A stretch of 64,000 bases of DNA, taken from Gigaspora rosea. Taxonomy: Eukaryota > Glomeromycota > Glomeromycetes > Diversisporales > Gigasporaceae. Position 1 is the first letter of the stretch. Each line of letters starts with the position of its first letter. The stretch covers positions 79,518-143,517 of the forward strand of contig QKWP01000498.1 in NCBI GenBank assembly GCA_003550325.1, written 5' to 3'. The translations under genes and the position numbers were made by a program. Of the stretch, positions 23,274 to 34,090 are shown piece by piece. A model generated the notes under the pieces. That model had not been told where the DNA came from. It was given only the letters and a program-made list of their open reading frames with translations, and searched no databases.

Positions 23274-24832
23274 ATGGCATTAAACTTCTTTGAAAAACTT
23301 TCAAATAATTATCTTGAACTTCTTGATGACAAGGAGGATTTTAACATAATCATTAATGTTGGTGAATCTCCAAATACGAAGATATTCAGAGCACATTCGG
23401 CAATTTTAAGATATAGATCTTTATATTTTCGTAATGAATTAAATAATGTCAGTAAAGATGAGAGTAATATTAAAACAATTAATTTAAAAAATGTTACCAT
23501 CCAACAATTTGAAATTATTATAAAGTAAGTTATTCTATAAGGTATTCCATGATTTTTATATTACGTTGCAAGAAATTAATTTAAATATACATAAATTTTT
23601 ATACAAGATATATTTACGGAGGAATAGCCTTGCTCGAAAAACATGATGCATCATTTATTTTTGAGCTTGTTCGTATTGCTTATGAATTTCTTTTGGATGA
23701 ATTGGCCAAACAACTTCAAACTCAATTAATTGAAAAGGAAGCTCATTGGCTTCGATTACATTTTAATCGTATTTATGAAAAATGTTTCCAAAATAATAAA
23801 CTTCAAGATTTACAAAACTGGTGTAATAATATTGTGGCAAAGTACCCTAATATGATTTTTGATTCTAAAGATTTTTTTACTCTTCAAGAAAACGCTTTAG
23901 TCTCACTTATTAGTCGTGATGATTTACAAATGGAAGAAGTAAAAATTTGGAATCATGTTATAAAATGGGGAATTTCAAAAAATCCAAGCTTACCATCCGA
24001 TCCTGAAGATTGGTCACGTGAGAATTTTATTGCTTTAAAGACTACTTTACAAAATTGTTTACCTCATATCCGTTATTTTCAAATACCTGGTAAAGATATT
24101 ATTAATAATTTACAACCTTATCAACAAATTCTTGAGAAAAATCTTTGGAAAGATATAATGAAAAAGTATATGACTGACGAACCAATATCTTCTACTGTTC
24201 TTCCACCTCGAATAATTTTAAAACCAACATTACCAACCAGAATTGTTGAACAATTTTCAAACATTATTAATGAAGCACATGCAGCGGAGATTGCTTCATG
24301 GGTTGATATGAAAGATAATATATATTCAATAATGAATAATCCATATGAATTTAAATTACTTCTTCGTGGAAGCAGAGATGGTTTTACTTCCACTTCATTT
24401 TGGAATTTATGTGATAAACAAACTAATCTTGTCGTAGTTATTAAGGTTAAGGGTACTGATGAAATTCTCGGTGGTTATAATCCTATCGGTTGGGATAAAC
24501 AATATGATGGTAAATATATGAATTGTAAAGAGAGCTTTATTTTTTCATTGAAAAATGGTAGCATTCAAAATTCTATTTTAAGTCGTGTGAAAATACCGGA
24601 GCAAGCAATTTATTGTAGGTCTGATTATGGTCCAGCTTTTTCTTGTAATTCTTTTGCCACATATGGTGATTTTAATCTAGATAACAATTGTTGGACTGGT
24701 GATACAGGTGTATATGAGAATATAATTAGAAATGATGCAGCTACTTATAAACAAGTCTCGTGGGTTTCGTGTAAAATATCATGTTTCTTATTAGAAGAAT
24801 ATGAAATATTTCAAATTAGAAAAAAGCCCTAA
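23274..24832 (+). CDS. BTB/POZ-BACK-TLDc protein, intact, 491 aa
   Basis: Two exons: 23274-23524 and 23608-24832. The intron has GTAAGT and CAAG ends and is phase 2. The splice restores the BTB strand as IIIKYIYGGI. The BTB/POZ domain (about residues 20-115; DFNIIINVG, FRAHSAILRYRS) mediates dimerisation and often cullin-3 binding. A BACK-like helical region follows (about 120-250, PSLPSDPEDWSRENF). The TLDc domain (about 305-491) has GFTSTSFWNLCD, VVVIKVKGTDEILGGYNP and a C-terminal EEYEIFQIRKKP. TLDc proteins are linked to oxidative-stress responses and V-ATPase. BTB-TLDc genes are greatly expanded in Rhizophagus. No specific substrate can be read from sequence. It is the only intact one of five related copies here and the head of tandem unit A. 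Confidence 0.9.
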
Positions 24833-25772
24833 AGAGCTTTTATATTGGCAACAGAATAAATAAATAGCTTTATGATTATGGATAAAATGTTTATAAAACT
24901 TCATAATTTGAAATAAAAATCAAACTTTAATAAATATGGGTAACTATCTTATATTGCAAACTATTGTAAATATTATAAAATAGTTGCGCGATGAAAACAT
25001 ATAATACAATAGATTCTTACCAAAAATACAGTAATAACAAAACTCAATTAATTATAAAGTTCAAATCGACACTGCTGAAATTTTAAAAGTCCAATTATAT
25101 AAATTAAGCCTAAATGATTCATTTAAAATATATTAATTTTTTATTCTATCTAAATATTTATACTTTTACAAAGTTCTAGTAGTAAAGTCAATAAGCACTA
25201 TATTAAATTTGAATAATTCAAAAAAACTTAGTTAGCCATATATTAATTGTCGCGGCTGAAGCTGGAAATTAAGGACCTCGAATTAAAATTATAAATCCTA
25301 CCAAAATCCACTTATACTCTTTTAATATCAAAACTAACCTAAACCCTAACCTAATTGCTTTATTCTTGTTATAAATTATTTGATTAGAGCACAATAATTA
25401 TGGATATAACAGTAAAAAAACAAACACTACATAAACTATTAAATTCAATAAATTTTACAAATAATATATTATACAATTAAAATAAAAAATGTACAAAATA
25501 ATGAATAAAATTATTAAATTGAAATGTTTTTTGCAACAAAATTGTATAAGTTTTTATTACATAAAAGAACTTATAAAAATAATATAAATAGTGATTTAAC
25601 TGGACTGAGAATGCACATGCTAGTAATATCATATGATCCTTTAGATTATACAAAAATAGATAATGTAATCTATTATTTTTATATTATCAATTTTATAATA
25701 ATGAGTAAGAATAAAAATGGTAATAATAATTCAGAATATCTAATTAGTAGTGTGAGAATGATCTGTTGTTAA
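24833..25772. other. 3' flank of BTB-TLDc gene, unit A
   Basis: Non-coding and strongly similar to 39,406-40,741 in unit B. It holds the left end of a TIR element beginning GTCGCGGCTGAAGCTGGAAA at 25249, whose right end has been lost here but is kept in unit B (39,834-40,033). The 82-codon frame at 25524-25772 is also present, broken, in unit B and is not called. Confidence 0.55.
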
Positions 25773-25936
25773 GGCCAGACCAAGTTGATTATGTGTTTTA
25801 CATTACCCCCTCTCCCCTCATAAAAATTTTCCGAAATATCCCGTAGCCCTATGTATATTTATCAAAATTTTTTTACTATGAGGAACGGGGGAGCTCTGGG
25901 GGGTAATGTAAAACACAAAATCAACTTGGTCTGGCC
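25773..25936. mobile_element. PIF/Harbinger-like MITE, 164 bp, TAA TSD
   Basis: TIRs start GGCCAGACCAAGTTGATT and end with the complement. TAA lies on both sides (25770-25772 and 25937-25939). Unit B has an exact empty site, TGTTGTTAATCAGGGG, at about 40,734-40,748. A 3-bp TWA-type target and GGCC-type termini fit PIF/Harbinger. It has no coding capacity. Confidence 0.85.
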
Positions 25937-26137
25937 TAATCAGGGGCTTTGTTTAATGGAGTAAGTTATTTTTCTTTTTGCTATCATTTACAAGGCTGGC
26001 TCTATCATCTCACTTTGATTCCAGTACCTCAAGCTAAGGACAACGCAAAAACCTTATATTGGTGATTAGGCACCATGACTATGAGAGCAATACATGGCTC
26101 TCATGTTGGTGATTAGGCTTCGCAGCTACAATATAAT

Positions 26138-26389
26138 CAGTGTTGGCAATTAGAACAATAGAACAAAAGCTTGATTTTTTTGACTTTATATTAAAAAATT
26201 TTTTCTTGATAAAAATTTGCAATTATTTAAATATATATTGTTAGACCATTAGCAAAGTAATAAATTTAAAATATTTTTATATTTAAATTAATTAGTAAAA
26301 TTTAATACTAAAAATTTACAATAGAAAAATGAAAAAAGTGAATAGAATTAGAGGCCAATAGAACAAACATAGTAAACGTGACAATCCCG
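26138..26389. mobile_element. hAT-like non-autonomous element, 252 bp, 8-bp TSD
   Basis: The element starts CAGTGTTGGCAATTAG and ends GTGACAATCCCG, with imperfect termini. The 8-bp duplication AATATAAT flanks it (26130-26137 and 26390-26397). The empty site with a single AATATAAT is in unit B at 40,937-40,944. Confidence 0.8.
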
Positions 26390-26550
26390 AATATAATGCA
26401 AGGATCTCATGTTTGTTGATTAGGCTTCGTGGTTATGATAGCAGTACAAGAACTTATCATCGTGTTAGGTTCTGTAGCTGCGTGCTGCATGATTATTAGG
26501 TAGCACAAAGTTAATCTTCATTTTGTATTACATGGGTTTCAAAATTCCCG

Positions 26551-26569
26551 GTCGGTCGGTCGGTCGGAT
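26551..26569. repeat. CGGT microsatellite, four to five units
   Basis: CGGTCGGTCGGTCGG is longer than the matching tract in unit B (about 41,099-41,109), so it varies in length between duplicates. Confidence 0.7.
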
Positions 26570-27048
26570 TTTTTTTTAATAATCTGTTATAAATTAATAG
26601 CCTTATGTTGCATCTAATGCCACACAAAGTTAATTTTACGCTTTGTATAACACGGAATCAGAAAATTGGGGTTGGCAGTCAAATTTTTCTATCGGTCATA
26701 TCGGACAATTTCGGAAAACCAAGGTCTCCATCGGGTGATACAGGAGTTATTTATGGAAAAAATTAAATAGCAAAAATAGAATAATTAGAACAATTGGACT
26801 TAAAAAAACAAAAAAAAATTGGAAAAATTAAAAATGGGTGGCAGGTAATGCAAAACGAAAATTTAACTTTGCGTGGCCAAACAATGAGCCAATTTGGCTA
26901 AACCGATTACGTAAAGATGATGTGTAATATTTTAATAAGAGAGTTCTTATATAGTTTCGATGTTTTTGGAGCAAAGACAAAGTTATTGAAAGTAATAAGA
27001 TTGATGTGATGATGGCAAGTTGTAGGTAATGATGTTAAAGATCAGATG

Positions 27049-27419
27049 CCCTATAAGAAATTTTTACACGTGATTGCACATGACTGCACGAAATATAGCA
27101 CGTCCAAAGCACGGAAATCAAATCAGTTGCGCGGAATCTGCATACACGCAAAATCGACGAACACGTAATTGCATGAAATTTTACATGTGCACGAAATAAT
27201 AAACGGCTACATACGTAACTATACGAAAAATTGCACGGGAAAGCACGTAAAAAAGCACGCCATTACGTGCACTATTGCACGGAATTCGCGCTTTTTTACG
27301 TGTCCAGTGCACGTTTTTCCGTGCACCATCTCGTGATATATTTCATATAATTATGTATACTCTCATGCTGTTACATACCCGTGTTTGACCATAAACTCCG
27401 CGCACCATTTTTAATAGGG
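27049..27419. mobile_element. CCCTATAA-family non-autonomous element, 371 bp
   Basis: It starts CCCTATAAGAAATTTTTA and ends ACCATTTTTAATAGGG. Flanks are ATG (27046-27048) and AAG (27420-27422), consistent with a 3-bp TSD carrying one substitution, because unit B has an uninterrupted AAGATGATATC at this place (about 41,566-41,576). The interior is full of GCACG/CGTGC words in both orientations. No ORF. Confidence 0.75.
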
Positions 27420-27867
27420 AAGATATCAAAGATAATTTTGAGTTCTTGTGACGAATGCAGTTCAGAGTTGATTAGAAATCACGTCTGACAATGGTGATGT
27501 TAATGAAATTGAGAGGTTAATACCGAAAATATCTTTTTAATACTTCAAATTTAATTGGAGTCACGTGACCGTTCAGCAAGGATTTTATAGATTTACTATA
27601 TCGGGAATTCAAGTCATAATAAACCGTACGTTCATTATTGGATGGCTGCACTATGTTCATTTTTATGCCATCTAAAGATAGGTAGGTTTTTAACGTTAAA
27701 TCGTTCAGTTGAATTAAATCTCGAAGAGCTTATAATATTTAAAGTCGAATTCGGGAATAATACAATTCAGATAAGTATATTTTATTCTTATGAAAATTTG
27801 TAGTAGGCGAGAACTGATTTTCCTTTATTGAATTTTTATAATTTATACACATTATAAATTTTTAGAG

Positions 27868-28000
27868 CGTTACGCTGAATTTCTAGCGATGCGCTAATAA
27901 TTAAGCGTTACGCTGAAATCTCTGCGTGTCGCTGAAAATTTAGCACTACGCTGAAAATCTAGCGTTTCGCTGAAAAACTAGCATCACACGATTAACTATG
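27868..28000. repeat. Short tandem GCGTTACGCTGAAA repeats
   Basis: About six divergent copies of a 20-bp unit containing GCGTTACGCTG or GCGATGCGCT, each self-complementary. Present in both units; in unit B it is split by the hAT-like element at 41,966. Confidence 0.65.
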
Positions 28001-28662
28001 CACCCAACTACTAATTATTCCATTTTAGCATAAGACATAAAGTCGTGACATAATAATAATATTACCAAAATTGACCACTGTTACCCGGAATTAAAAATAT
28101 ACATGTAGAAGACTACCGAATAGGGTTGCATCAGTCCGGTCCGGTCCGGTCCCTAAGAGGACCGTTAACATAATATTTACGGTCCCGGTCCGGTCCGGTC
28201 CTTCGGTCCCATAACGGTCCTTAAATGATTACGTCAATCTCAATGCATAAGATTTTATTGGCCAAAAATGACGTAATTATTTACTGTCAGATGTAAACAA
28301 ACATCATATGATCTACGTTACACCTAAGGTTGGGGCACAGTGTCCCAGGGCATGCCTTAGGGGCATGCCTCTCTGGGCATGCCTGGGGGCCAAAAGGCAT
28401 GCCCCTACCATGTGATTATTAATCTGAATCATGTGAATTGGTATGCATTAATTGGCCAATTTTTGTGAATTTGGTGATAAAATCTGATTGGCTAATAGAA
28501 ATAAATTCAAACCAAATTTTATTAATTCTGATAACTATTATCATTTGCATATGGTTAAAAAAAAACTTGAATTATTTATCAATCAATACATATTTAATAA
28601 CAAATAAATAATGAATAACATAAATGAATTAAAAATTGTTAACTATCAATAAAGTAATATTT

Positions 28663-28816
28663 GGGGACGCCCACAGCAAGACAAGCCATTGGGCAAAAAA
28701 AAAAATTTTTTTAAAAACTCAATTTCTCAAAGAATTAGAGTAATGTGAATACAATTTTTATAAAATTACAAATCAAATTTTTTTGCCCAATGGTTTGCTT
28801 TGCTATGGGGGTTCCC
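28663..28816. mobile_element. Small MITE, about 154 bp
   Basis: Inverted termini pair GGGACGCCCACAGCAAGACA with GGGAACCCCCATAGCAAAGC read on the opposite strand, continuing through CCATTGGGCAAAAAAA. The TSD is not clear. Confidence 0.6.
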
Positions 28817-28876
28817 ATATGTATATGGAGTATAAAAGGTATAGAATATAGAATATAATTATATAAATCCTATATA

Positions 28877-29050
28877 CAGTCAGACCCCCTAAATGCTACC
28901 CCCTAAATGCAACACTTCTCTAAATGCACGTCCTTTCTTGGGCCCAACTAATATTACATCTATAGACTTTTACCTCCCTAAATGCAATACCCCTCTAAAT
29001 GCATGTGCTGGAGCTGGTCCCGATGATGTGCATTTAGGGAGGTCTGACTG
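28877..29050. mobile_element. Tc1/mariner-like MITE, 174 bp
   Basis: TIR CAGTCAGACC(C/T)CCCTAAATGC at both ends, flanked by TA (28875-28876 and 29051-29052). The interior repeats CCCTAAATGC. No transposase. It is the innermost insertion of the nest. Confidence 0.8.
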
Positions 29051-29786
29051 TATCTGATATACTTTATATCTAATATATTGTAGCTTTTAAAACTTTGTTA
29101 AATAATCTATAATTATAGATGTTTAATCTATAAGACAAAAAGTGTATTTTATCTCTAACTTTTAATTTATTTCTCTATTTTCTAAATTATTTTTAATATA
29201 GGTAGAATAAAAGCAGTTTCAGAATTTATTCTTAAAATCAAATAATATATGTAGTACAATATATGATAATAATTTAGTAATTGACCAATCAGAATTAAAG
29301 CTTGCTATGCTACATATCATATATTTATATATAGGGGGCATGCCCAGGGCACAATAAGAGAGGGCATGCCTCAGCTCGAGGCATGCCCCCTAGGGGCATG
29401 CCCAAAATTTTTACCGTGCCCCCAACCCTAGTTACACCTGATCAAGAAATTTGATTGGGTGATACGAACATCACGTTATGTTTACAAGGACCGGTCCTTT
29501 AACGGTCCCACGGTCCTTATCGGTCCCGGTCCGGTCCTGGACCGGTCTTTTTCAGGACCGATGCAACCCTACTACTGAATAAGGCATTTTCTACCATTTC
29601 GAAAGTAAACATGTTAATTAGTTACACTAACCATGTTGCAAGGTGTTTATGAATAATACTATTACAATAAAAAGTCCGTGGGATAATTTCTTAGTATACG
29701 TAGTTTATCTACCCACTACAATCTTGTGAAACTAGTTTATTTACCCACGATTTTACCATATGACTATTTGACATCAGAGTGATACC

Positions 29787-30748
29787 TAGTGATGTGACAC
29801 GTACAGTACTATACGTACAGTACTGTACGTACTGTACGTACTGTACGCTAAAATTTTTGCCGATCATTTATTAAGAGGGGTCGATAGAAATATTTATGTG
29901 CCAATTGACCAATCAAATTCGTTAATTGATCAACACCCGATGAAGCTTTCTTGTTAGATAAATTAAATTTGTACATATTGCATCTAAAGTAGCGATCTAT
30001 CTAAAGTAGCTACTTTAGATATATAAAGTAGCGCCTTAATAAAATTAAACAGATATGTACATAGTATATTACTAATTTGCTATATTAAATATTTGCTTAT
30101 TAAAATAGGTTTAAACATTACATTAATTATAATATAGACTAACATTAAAAAAAATTAAAATATAGATACTAATTTAATTTTATTATATGATCTTAATTTT
30201 TTATACAAGTACTGTACGCTAAAAAAATTTGGGTATGATTTTAATGATTACACATCACTAGCAGCATACTTTAAATGATGCAGATCCGATCACTAGATCA
30301 CGAGAATTTTGCCTATACGTACGAAGTCTTTTTCTTGGATAAATGCATTATATAATTTTTTATTTTATTAAATTTTTTTTTTTTTTGCTATTGAATCAAA
30401 TTTATCTGACCTAATTAGCAACTCGACTAAAATCTCTGAACTAAATTTAACTTGAAATCAATTCGTTTATAATAGATTTACTACAGTTTGTTCATTTTAT
30501 ATGTTCGTTTCATTTGCCTCTCTTCTGGGAGTCCTGGAAAGTGATTTTAACCAGATAATTAACTTCGAACGACCTAAATATTTATCTATTAAAATAGAAT
30601 TAAATATTATATAAATTGTAATATAGACTAATATTAAAAAAAAATTTAAAATATAACCACTAGAGCAATTTTACTATATAAGTACTATACGTACTGTACG
30701 TACTGTACGCTAAAAGAATTTGGACATCATATAAATGACACATCACTA
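29787..30748. mobile_element. hAT-like non-autonomous element(s), 962 bp
   Basis: Termini TAGTGATGTGACAC and GACACATCACTA, with an exact 8-bp TSD, GTGATACC, at 29779-29786 and 30749-30756. Unit B has one GTGATGCC at 43,458-43,465. GTACTGTACGTACTGTAC repeats lie just inside both ends. A second right-end-like sequence (CACATCACTA, 30251-30260) suggests a compound or an internal duplication. Confidence 0.8.
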
Positions 30749-31112
30749 GTGATACCCCAAACTGTATATTTTATATGTTAGTAAATTTTGCAATCTAATG
30801 CATCTCTAAGGTTTTTGATTTAACTATAATTATAACAAAAAATACAATAATTTATTACAATTATGATAAATTACATCATTATGGCTGTACCGCTAGGTTT
30901 AATACAACTCAATTTCAAAGCTCACTTTTAAATCTAATATTTCTCCGTTCCTGGTTTCGTGCAACTGCGTTGCACAGCTACTTATAAATAAACTAAGAAG
31001 ACATTATATATTAATCTTTAATAGTCAAACTGCATAGTTTACTATCTATAAAAAAGTTGATTAGCCTTTACTATAGCATAGATAATAAATTTATTAAACA
31101 ATTAAATTTATA

Positions 31113-32877
31113 TTACATACCTTTACAAAGTGAATTAGTATAATAAATAAATTTACTTGTATACATTGTTTTAGGATATACTGGAAAATTCATACTTTCA
31201 ACATCTTTTAATATTTCTTCTGATTCTGATAAATCTAATAAAATCTTCACATTAATTTGCCACTCTGTAAAAATTTCGCAAATATTTGCAGCGGAGGGTC
31301 GTTTTTCTGGATCTTTATCCCAACATTTTTCCATGAGATTTATATAACATTGTGGTGTATTCTTGATAATAATTGGGCGTAAATTATTATTACATATTTC
31401 CAATTGAAGTTGAGGTCCAAAATTTTGATTATAAAATACAGATTTTCCATATAAAATTTCCCACATAATTATCCCAAATGAATAGATATCAGATGCTGTA
31501 GTATATGGTTTTCCATTTAAAATTTCTGGAGCGATATATGGTAAAATTCCATAAACACCACCAGATTCGGTTTTTAACGCTATATTGGATGATATTGAAA
31601 GCCCTAAGTCTGCAATATATGCGCTATGTAAATTATGCTGCAAAACATTACCACTATGTAAATCTCGATGAATAATATTTTTTGAATGAATTGTCTGAAG
31701 GTCAGAAAATATGCAATGTAGAAGTGTTAATTTATCTTCCCATTTCATTCTGCAACATGGTGAAGATTTTCTCGCAAAGAGCCTTTTGATGCATAGTCCA
31801 TTACAAGAATATAATCTTCAGAGATTTCATGTTTAGATATGCCATAACACTTTAAAAATGATGGATTTTCATAACCAATATCGCAATATGCTTTTAGCTT
31901 TAATATTAAAAAATAAACATTAAATGTAATCAATTAGAACATTAAATTTTGTTAAAACCTTTAAAATAATTTACCTCTGTTATAAATTCCTTATGACATC
32001 TTTTTGATCCATGTAACAATTTAAGCGCAATGTCAGATGTAACATTTCGATTTGAGTCATTCCACTCAGCATAGTATACAGTTAGAGCTTGTACCCGTAT
32101 AAGTGTTACCCGGGTAACCCGGTTAACACCTGTCAACCGGGTCATAGCTATCGTTAACCGGGTGACCCGAATTAATTATCCATAAGCATGATAATGTGAC
32201 GTACAAACGTATGTACAGTACGTATGTCCGTTGGGAGTGAGGTCATTTTAAATTTTATTATTTAAGCCCAGTTTATTTTCCGACGGCCTCTAGCCGTTTG
32301 AGAATAAACTGATTATGTTACAGCTATTATCATGATTCTCGGGGCACCTGACATAAAAATTAATAAATTTATCAGTTACCATTATCATTATACGTAGTTT
32401 TTTTTAAAAAAATGCATATAAGAGAATTTATGATTTTGCATCAATCAATCAAAAAAACGGTTTACCCGGATTATTAAGATGACCCAGTTTATAATGTTGT
32501 AAACGGTGAGTAACCCGGAGCTTAAATTTTTTAACGGGTGCAACCTCTAAAAAAATTACATACCCTTAAGAGCTACCTCAATTTTGCATTAGCCAATCAA
32601 ACAAACCGGGTCAACCGGGTCAACCGGGTAACCCGGATTTTTTAAAACAATCCGGTTTGTGACCCGGTAATAGTCTGGTAAACGGGCGGGTTATCCGGAA
32701 TTTGAAAATTATTTCGGGTACAACCTCTATATACAGTTGCAAATCCACCCTCTCCTATTTTTCTAATTTTTTCAAATCGATTATAGGGAATCCATGATAG
32801 TTTATATTTATTTTCATCAATTATTTCTTTTAAATCATCTTCAATGTCAAAATATTCTTGCGTAGTTTCGTTTTTAA
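31113..32877 (-). pseudogene. Protein kinase (DLG-type), unit A, broken
   Basis: Predicted kinase exons (minus) are 32877-31975, interrupted by a 647-bp transposon, and 31897-31113. The intron is phase 0 and restores FITELKAYCDIGYENPSF. The motifs are complete: GEGGFATV glycine loop, IALKLL lysine, IIHRDLHSGN catalytic loop, DLG in place of DFG, IAPEIL, and SDIYSFGIIMWEIL. Two lesions break it: the hAT-like insertion (32083-32729) just after the glycine loop, and loss of one base near 31,750 between the hinge region and the next helix. The 3' end reads GKG(T)ATG-like AAAGGTATGT, so a further downstream exon is possible. It lies just after the Sel1 gene and may be the 3' part of the same ancestral gene. 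Confidence 0.8.
32083..32729. mobile_element. hAT-like non-autonomous element inside kinase exon, 647 bp
   Basis: Termini TAGAGCTTGTACCCG and CGGGTACAACCTCTA. A perfect 8-bp TSD, TATACAGT, lies at 32075-32082 and 32730-32737. Unit B has the uninterrupted coding sequence with one TATACAGT (about 45,379-45,386). CCGGGT/ACCCGG words crowd both subterminal regions. It disrupts the kinase N-lobe. Confidence 0.9.
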
Positions 32878-32942
32878 CTAAAAATTCATTTTTTAGATCA
32901 CAAAAAAAATAATAAATTATAAATAAATTATAATAGAATTAC

Positions 32943-32962
32943 CTGATAATTGTTCCTTTTCC
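32943..32962 (-). other. Candidate 20-nt microexon linking Sel1 and kinase, unit A
   Basis: Minus-strand 20 nt flanked by TTAG and GTAATT. With donor GTAAAT after base 33039 and acceptor TTTTTAG before 32877, it joins the Sel1 end (IYWFQK) in frame to EKEQLS and then to the kinase N-extension. The equivalent at 45,591-45,610 does the same. Predicted only. Confidence 0.4.
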
Positions 32963-33034
32963 CTAATTTATTAGAAATTTTTGTAAGTAACTAAATATTA
33001 AAAATAATTGTATTGTATAATAAAAATAGCTTAT

Positions 33035-33844
33035 TTACTTTTGAAACCAATATATAGCCTTTTGCAAATCTCTTGTTACCCCAATTCCATTTCGATAACA
33101 ATTCCCAACATTATTCATTGCAGTTAAATTGTTCATTTCAGCAGATTTTTTATAATAATTAAATGCCTTGTGTTCGTCTTTTTCAACTCCAATTCCTTTT
33201 TCATAACAATAACCAACTCCATTTGCACCAGGAGCACCACCCAAATCAGCTGATTTTTGATAATAAATAAATGCCATATGTTCATCCTTTTCAACTCCAA
33301 TTCCATAATGATAACATGAACCAACATTAAAGATTCCCTCAGTATTACCCATATCAGCAGATTTTTGATAATAAATGAATGCTTTACGCTCATTCTTTTC
33401 AACTCCAATTCCATTTTCATAACAATAACCAACATTGCATATTCCGTTAGCATCACCCAAATCAGCAGATTTTTGATAATAGGTGAATGCTTTATGTTCA
33501 TCCTTTTCAACTGCAATTCCTCTACTATAATAACGACCAACATTGTACATTCCGTTAGCATTTCCCATATCAGCAGATTTTTGATAATATATGAATGCCT
33601 TATCTTCATCCTTTTCAACACCAACTCCATATTCATAACAGAGTCCAAGTGCAATCATTCCATAAGTATCACCCATATCAGCAGATTTTTGAAAACAAAT
33701 GAACGCTTTATATTCATCCTTTTCAACTCCAATTCCATAAAGATAATTGTTTCCGAGGTTACCGAGGTCATTAAGGTCTGACAAAGTTGATTTTTTATGA
33801 TGAAATAGATAATTATAAATCTTTTTAATTTTATATTTAAACAT
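33035..33844 (-). CDS. Sel1-repeat protein, unit A, 269 aa (or 5' exon of Sel1-kinase gene)
   Basis: After a basic N-terminal stretch (about residues 1-25, KIKKIYNYLFHHKKS) come one partial and six full 36-residue Sel1 repeats of the form KAFIYYQKSADMGxAxGxxNVGYCYExGIGVEKDEx. Sel1 repeats are TPR-like helical pairs used for protein-protein contacts, often as scaffolds. The frame stops right after IYWFQK, but that stop overlaps a GTAAAT donor (see the microexon entry). Start: the ATG at 33844 is kept, whereas in unit B this ATG is lost. The 108-bp repeat gives open frames on other strands and phases, which are shadows. Confidence 0.8.
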   Translation of the reverse strand: MFKYKIKKIYNYLFHHKKSTLSDLNDLGNLGNNYLYGIGVEKDEYKAFICFQKSADMGDTYGMIALGLCYEYGVGVEKDEDKAFIYYQKSADMGNANGMYNVGRYYSRGIAVEKDEHKAFTYYQKSADLGDANGICNVGYCYENGIGVEKNERKAFIYYQKSADMGNTEGIFNVGSCYHYGIGVEKDEHMAFIYYQKSADLGGAPGANGVGYCYEKGIGVEKDEHKAFNYYKKSAEMNNLTAMNNVGNCYRNGIGVTRDLQKAIYWFQK

Positions 33845-33895
33845 TGGAAAAACAGAAAATTTAGAGCATATTAATTATGTACGACTATTTTTCAG

Positions 33896-34090
33896 TTTTT
33901 TATGCCACTATCGAGTAACGCAACTTTATTTATGAGTAACGTTAGATGAACTTCCCACATTTTTTGTACCACTATCGAGTTGCATAAATTTTTTATGAGT
34001 AACGTCAGGTGAGCTTCAGCCAGATTTTTGTGACACTATTGAGTAGCACAAATTTATTATGATTAATGTCATGTAAACTTCAGCTTTCAA
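33896..34090. repeat. About 63-bp tandem repeat upstream of the Sel1 gene, unit A
   Basis: Three units share CACTATYGAGT(A/T)GCA and TTATGAGTAACGT words at about 33,900, 33,965 and 34,028, within 50-250 bp upstream of the start. Unit B has partly deleted units (48,030-48,215). It could hold promoter elements. Confidence 0.6.

Larger units (their letters stand above)
28325..29430. mobile_element. hAT-like non-autonomous element, 1106 bp (nested)
   Basis: Termini are TAAGGTTGGGGCAC and GTGCCCCCAACCCTA. A perfect 8-bp TSD, GTTACACC, lies at 28317-28324 and 29431-29438. Subterminal GGCATGCC repeats occur in both arms. It carries two smaller MITEs. No ORF. Confidence 0.85.
28121..29571. mobile_element. 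hAT-like non-autonomous element, 1451 bp (outer)
   Basis: The TIR TAGGGTTGCATCAGTCCGGT is complemented at the right end (ACCGATGCAACCCTA). The TSD is 8 bp: CTACCGAA (28113-28120) and CTACTGAA (29572-29579), one mismatch. Subterminal GGTCCGGTCC repeats are present on both sides. Unit B lacks the element. A second hAT-like element is nested inside. No transposase. Confidence 0.85.

Noticed and set aside
33365-33781. Plus-strand frame opposite Sel1 gene A
   Set aside because: Same cause as in unit B.
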